The position numbers were made by a program, and so were the translations under genes. Below, piece by piece: positions 61,569-64,000 of a stretch of DNA of 64,000 nucleotides. Under the pieces are notes generated by a model. It was not told where the DNA came from and did no database searches. It was given only the letters and a program-made list of their open reading frames with translations. This DNA is from Ehretia macrophylla (taxonomy: Eukaryota; Streptophyta; Magnoliopsida; Boraginales; Ehretiaceae), in the NCBI GenBank assembly GCA_037974665.1, contig CM075764.1, positions 115,878,325 through 115,942,324 of the forward strand, written 5' to 3'. Within the stretch, counting starts at the first letter, position 1; each line of letters starts with the position of its first letter.

Positions 61569-64000
61569 TGTCATGCCCCAACCCGACCTATAGAGGTTAG
61601 ACTAGGGAGTGATCTAAACATTCAAGTCATTTCACGTACTTAATCGTTCATGAAGGTTTAACACTTAACATTTAACCTAAACTCCACAAATTCTCCAGAA
61701 AACCAGCAGTATAACAGCTGTAATTGGGCTCTTTAGTTTGACCTAATTCTCTAAACGCCTCGAAACTTTCAATCTCAAATTCATTTCCAACTAAGATTAC
61801 TATTTATCACCAATCGAGGTGCCTACTAGTTATCTCGAAGCCTCGTTTGACTAATAACCTAGCATGATACTATGTCTCCTTTATTTATCAATCTAGTTAC
61901 ACCGGTACCTGTTGATCTTAGCTTAACAATGAGTACATGCTTAAGATTGGATAAATTCAATTTACTTAACTTTTATCTAGTACTTCATAAGTCTGTGATA
62001 GATACTAAACCAAAGTAGCAATAGCAAAATGATCAGAAGAGTGTGTACCTAGTTATGATCAGTACAAGCCAAAATTAGATCCCAAATTACAACGGGGGTC
62101 ATTTACAATACAACAACAAGCAACATAAGAAATAGTATTCAAGCAACATATCGTTCACAAAATGGCCATAGTAAGTAAGGCACGTTGGGCAAGCAATCAT
62201 TCCAAGGAGTCATCAATAGGCACGTTGTCCTCGAGTACCTGTTCCTGGTCTTCTTCACCTGAGATGATAAAAGAGGGTGAGTCATGAACTCAGCGAGGGG
62301 GAACGAGAAATACATTTTGAAACACTTTTTCCAGTTAACTTATGAAAACCCCTTTTGAAAACATGTCACGTATTATAAGTAATAAGGTACGCAAAGTATA
62401 AGAATCAAATTGTGCAACAGATACGATTACCAATCATTTCAAGGATACGGTGAACATTTGCTCTCAATATCGATTTCGATACGATTTGTTGCGGCCGACT
62501 TCAATAATCTACTTATCGCTCCCATTTGGGTATAAACTCTCCGAGGGTGGAATGCCAAGCGAGAGAGGGAATTGGACCATGGTAGTCACGGTAGCGCCGG
62601 CAGGCCCGATGCCGTCCGGCGTGCGTGAAACGCTACCATGCCACAATGAAAGGTTGCAACCTTGTATGCCGTGCACATTTATAACATTTAACATATCACA
62701 TTAGGAGGACAACAAAGTAGGTTGCCTCCAAGCAGTTATAAGATTGCACATTGACAAGTAAACACGCGAGGCATGCTATGACAGGTAATTTCACTTGTAA
62801 GACACATGGAGTTACATGAATATTAAACGGACAGCCATGTAACACATGTGAATCAAGTCATATAACTCATTTCAGGGTTCACGCAATCAAATAATAAGGT
62901 CATACAACATGCAACGACATCTACGTGGGACCGGGTGCAAGAAAGGTCTACTTATCAACATGTAATCGTCGGAATCACATTTAGGGCTATAAAGACAACT
63001 ACGGGCAGCCCACTAATTACACAATTAGACACGATAACCATAGGATCAATACTTAGCGAGTTGTTCATAGTCACTAGGGTTTCAATTCATGCTTACACGT
63101 ACGATTAAGCCACGAGTTGACAAGTAATTAAACTCAAGCCATGCATTGATTAATTAAACATCCTCAAGCATTCAAAACAGTCCACACAATATCCAAGTGC
63201 CACAATCCCAAGCATTTAATACAACAAGAGAAGTTACAATAATTTTCAAAGCATATCACTAGATGAAAACCTCACTGCAATGGTCTGTTTTCCCACAATC
63301 ATTTAGACAAGAAAACAATCTCCAATTCCAGTGAACAAAATGTCAAATTAAAGCTTAAGGAGTGAACTAAATCCAGAAACAAACATCGCATCATTTGGAG
63401 TTCAGATTCAAGAGTTATAGCCAAAACTGTGAGACTACGTAAAACTGTCCAGATTTGTACACATTTCAATACTTGTCATATTTTAGGGCCTTAGGGTCAG
63501 ATTTAGCCTTAGTCTATTTCTGACAAAAATGTCCAGAAATGAAAATTATAGCAAAATACCAAATTTCATGCATTTTTGATATCATTTTCTGAGTCCAAAC
63601 TAGTTCGTTCTATAAGGACAGTGAACTGCCAAAAACCTGCTTTATTTTTCCAGATTTGGATACCTTTCGATGTTTTGCCATTTTGGAGACCTTAGAGTCA
63701 ACCTTGGCCTATTTCTACAAAAAATTCTCAAAACTGGAAAAAATAGTCACCTACCAATTTTCATGCATTTTCAACATCATTTACCAGGTCAAATTCACTT
63801 CGCTCCAACAAGTCAGAAAATTGCCATTTATGCGATTTCACCTATCTTCAAATTCTAGCCAAACATCTTGCCATGCATGTTTACAAAAGTTCATGTACAC
63901 ACATATATCACAAGTACAGAGGTAAAATAGACATATGAAGGCATGCATGTGGTTTTTGAAAGCTTTTCAAGAGAGTTTTAGCCCTCACCTTAGCAAGACA
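61569..64000 (-). repeat. 5' LTR of element B (partial, window edge)
   Basis: Begins TGTCATGCCCCAACCC at the PBS side and is homologous to the other A/B-family LTRs to the end of the window. About 1.1-1.4 kb, including the outer terminus and minisatellite, lie outside. The 210-bp internal duplication is present (about 63455 and 63650). Confidence 0.9.

Larger units (their letters stand above)
51831..64000 (-). mobile_element. Element B: gag-protease-RT Ty3/gypsy element with two nested solo LTRs, right end outside window
   Basis: Minus-strand order: 5' LTR (61569 to beyond 64000), PBS (61544-61557), leader, gag, protease, RT. RT is interrupted by solo LTRs at 55671-59409 and 52066-55633, resumes at 51831-52065, and is cut at 51830 by element C. 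The remaining RT, RNase H, integrase and 3' LTR are not visible in the window. Leader and LTR match element A, but B has protease and RT, so it is the closest thing here to an autonomous family member. Confidence 0.9.

Overview
This window reads as plant nuclear heterochromatin, probably pericentromeric or knob-like, from a flowering plant. The evidence is Ty3/gypsy elements with plant-type pol motifs, initiator-Met tRNA primer-binding sites, LTRs of about 3.6 kb, solo LTRs with 5-bp target-site duplications, and a satellite array of about 34 kb. I found no intact cellular gene, tRNA or rRNA. The species cannot be named from this sequence. All family assignments come from reading motifs; no database search was run.

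Layout. (1) 1-8193: element A on the minus strand. It has two related LTRs (1-2885, cut by the window edge; 5836-8193), a PBS, a short gag with duplicated zinc knuckles, a PPT and no pol, so it looks like a non-autonomous gag-only (TR-GAG-like) retrotransposon. (2) 8194-9204: element D, a decayed plus-strand RNase H/integrase fragment into which A is inserted. (3) 9205-35944 and 39808-47253: one satellite array with a 341-bp monomer, about 100 copies, with higher-order repeats of 4, 5 and 6 monomers. A solo LTR (35945-39807, TSD TGAGG) cuts the array in two. (4) 47254-51830: element C on the plus strand, consisting of truncated RT, RNase H, integrase and C-terminal domain, a PPT and a 2450-bp 3' LTR. 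Its 5' half is absent and the satellite abuts it inside RT. (5) 51831-64000: element B on the minus strand, with 5' LTR, PBS, gag, protease and RT. Its RT is split by two solo LTRs in opposite orientation (52066-55633, TSD GGTTC; 55671-59409, TSD AACGT) and then cut off by element C.

Relationships. Elements A and B, the three solo LTRs and the partial LTRs belong to one LTR family with TGTGAGGCCCGACC...GGGGCRTGACA ends. B carries gag, protease and RT; A carries only gag. B could therefore represent the autonomous partner and A the parasite (inference). All pol and gag copies here are broken by in-frame stops, mostly TAG, with little frameshifting.

Most distinctive observations: a single satellite array bounded on both sides by broken gypsy pol reading frames; regionally different higher-order repeat periods within it; a 3.6-kb inverted repeat formed by two solo LTRs 37 bp apart; a roughly 20-bp minisatellite at the LTR edge that comes in two lengths; and the gag-only element.
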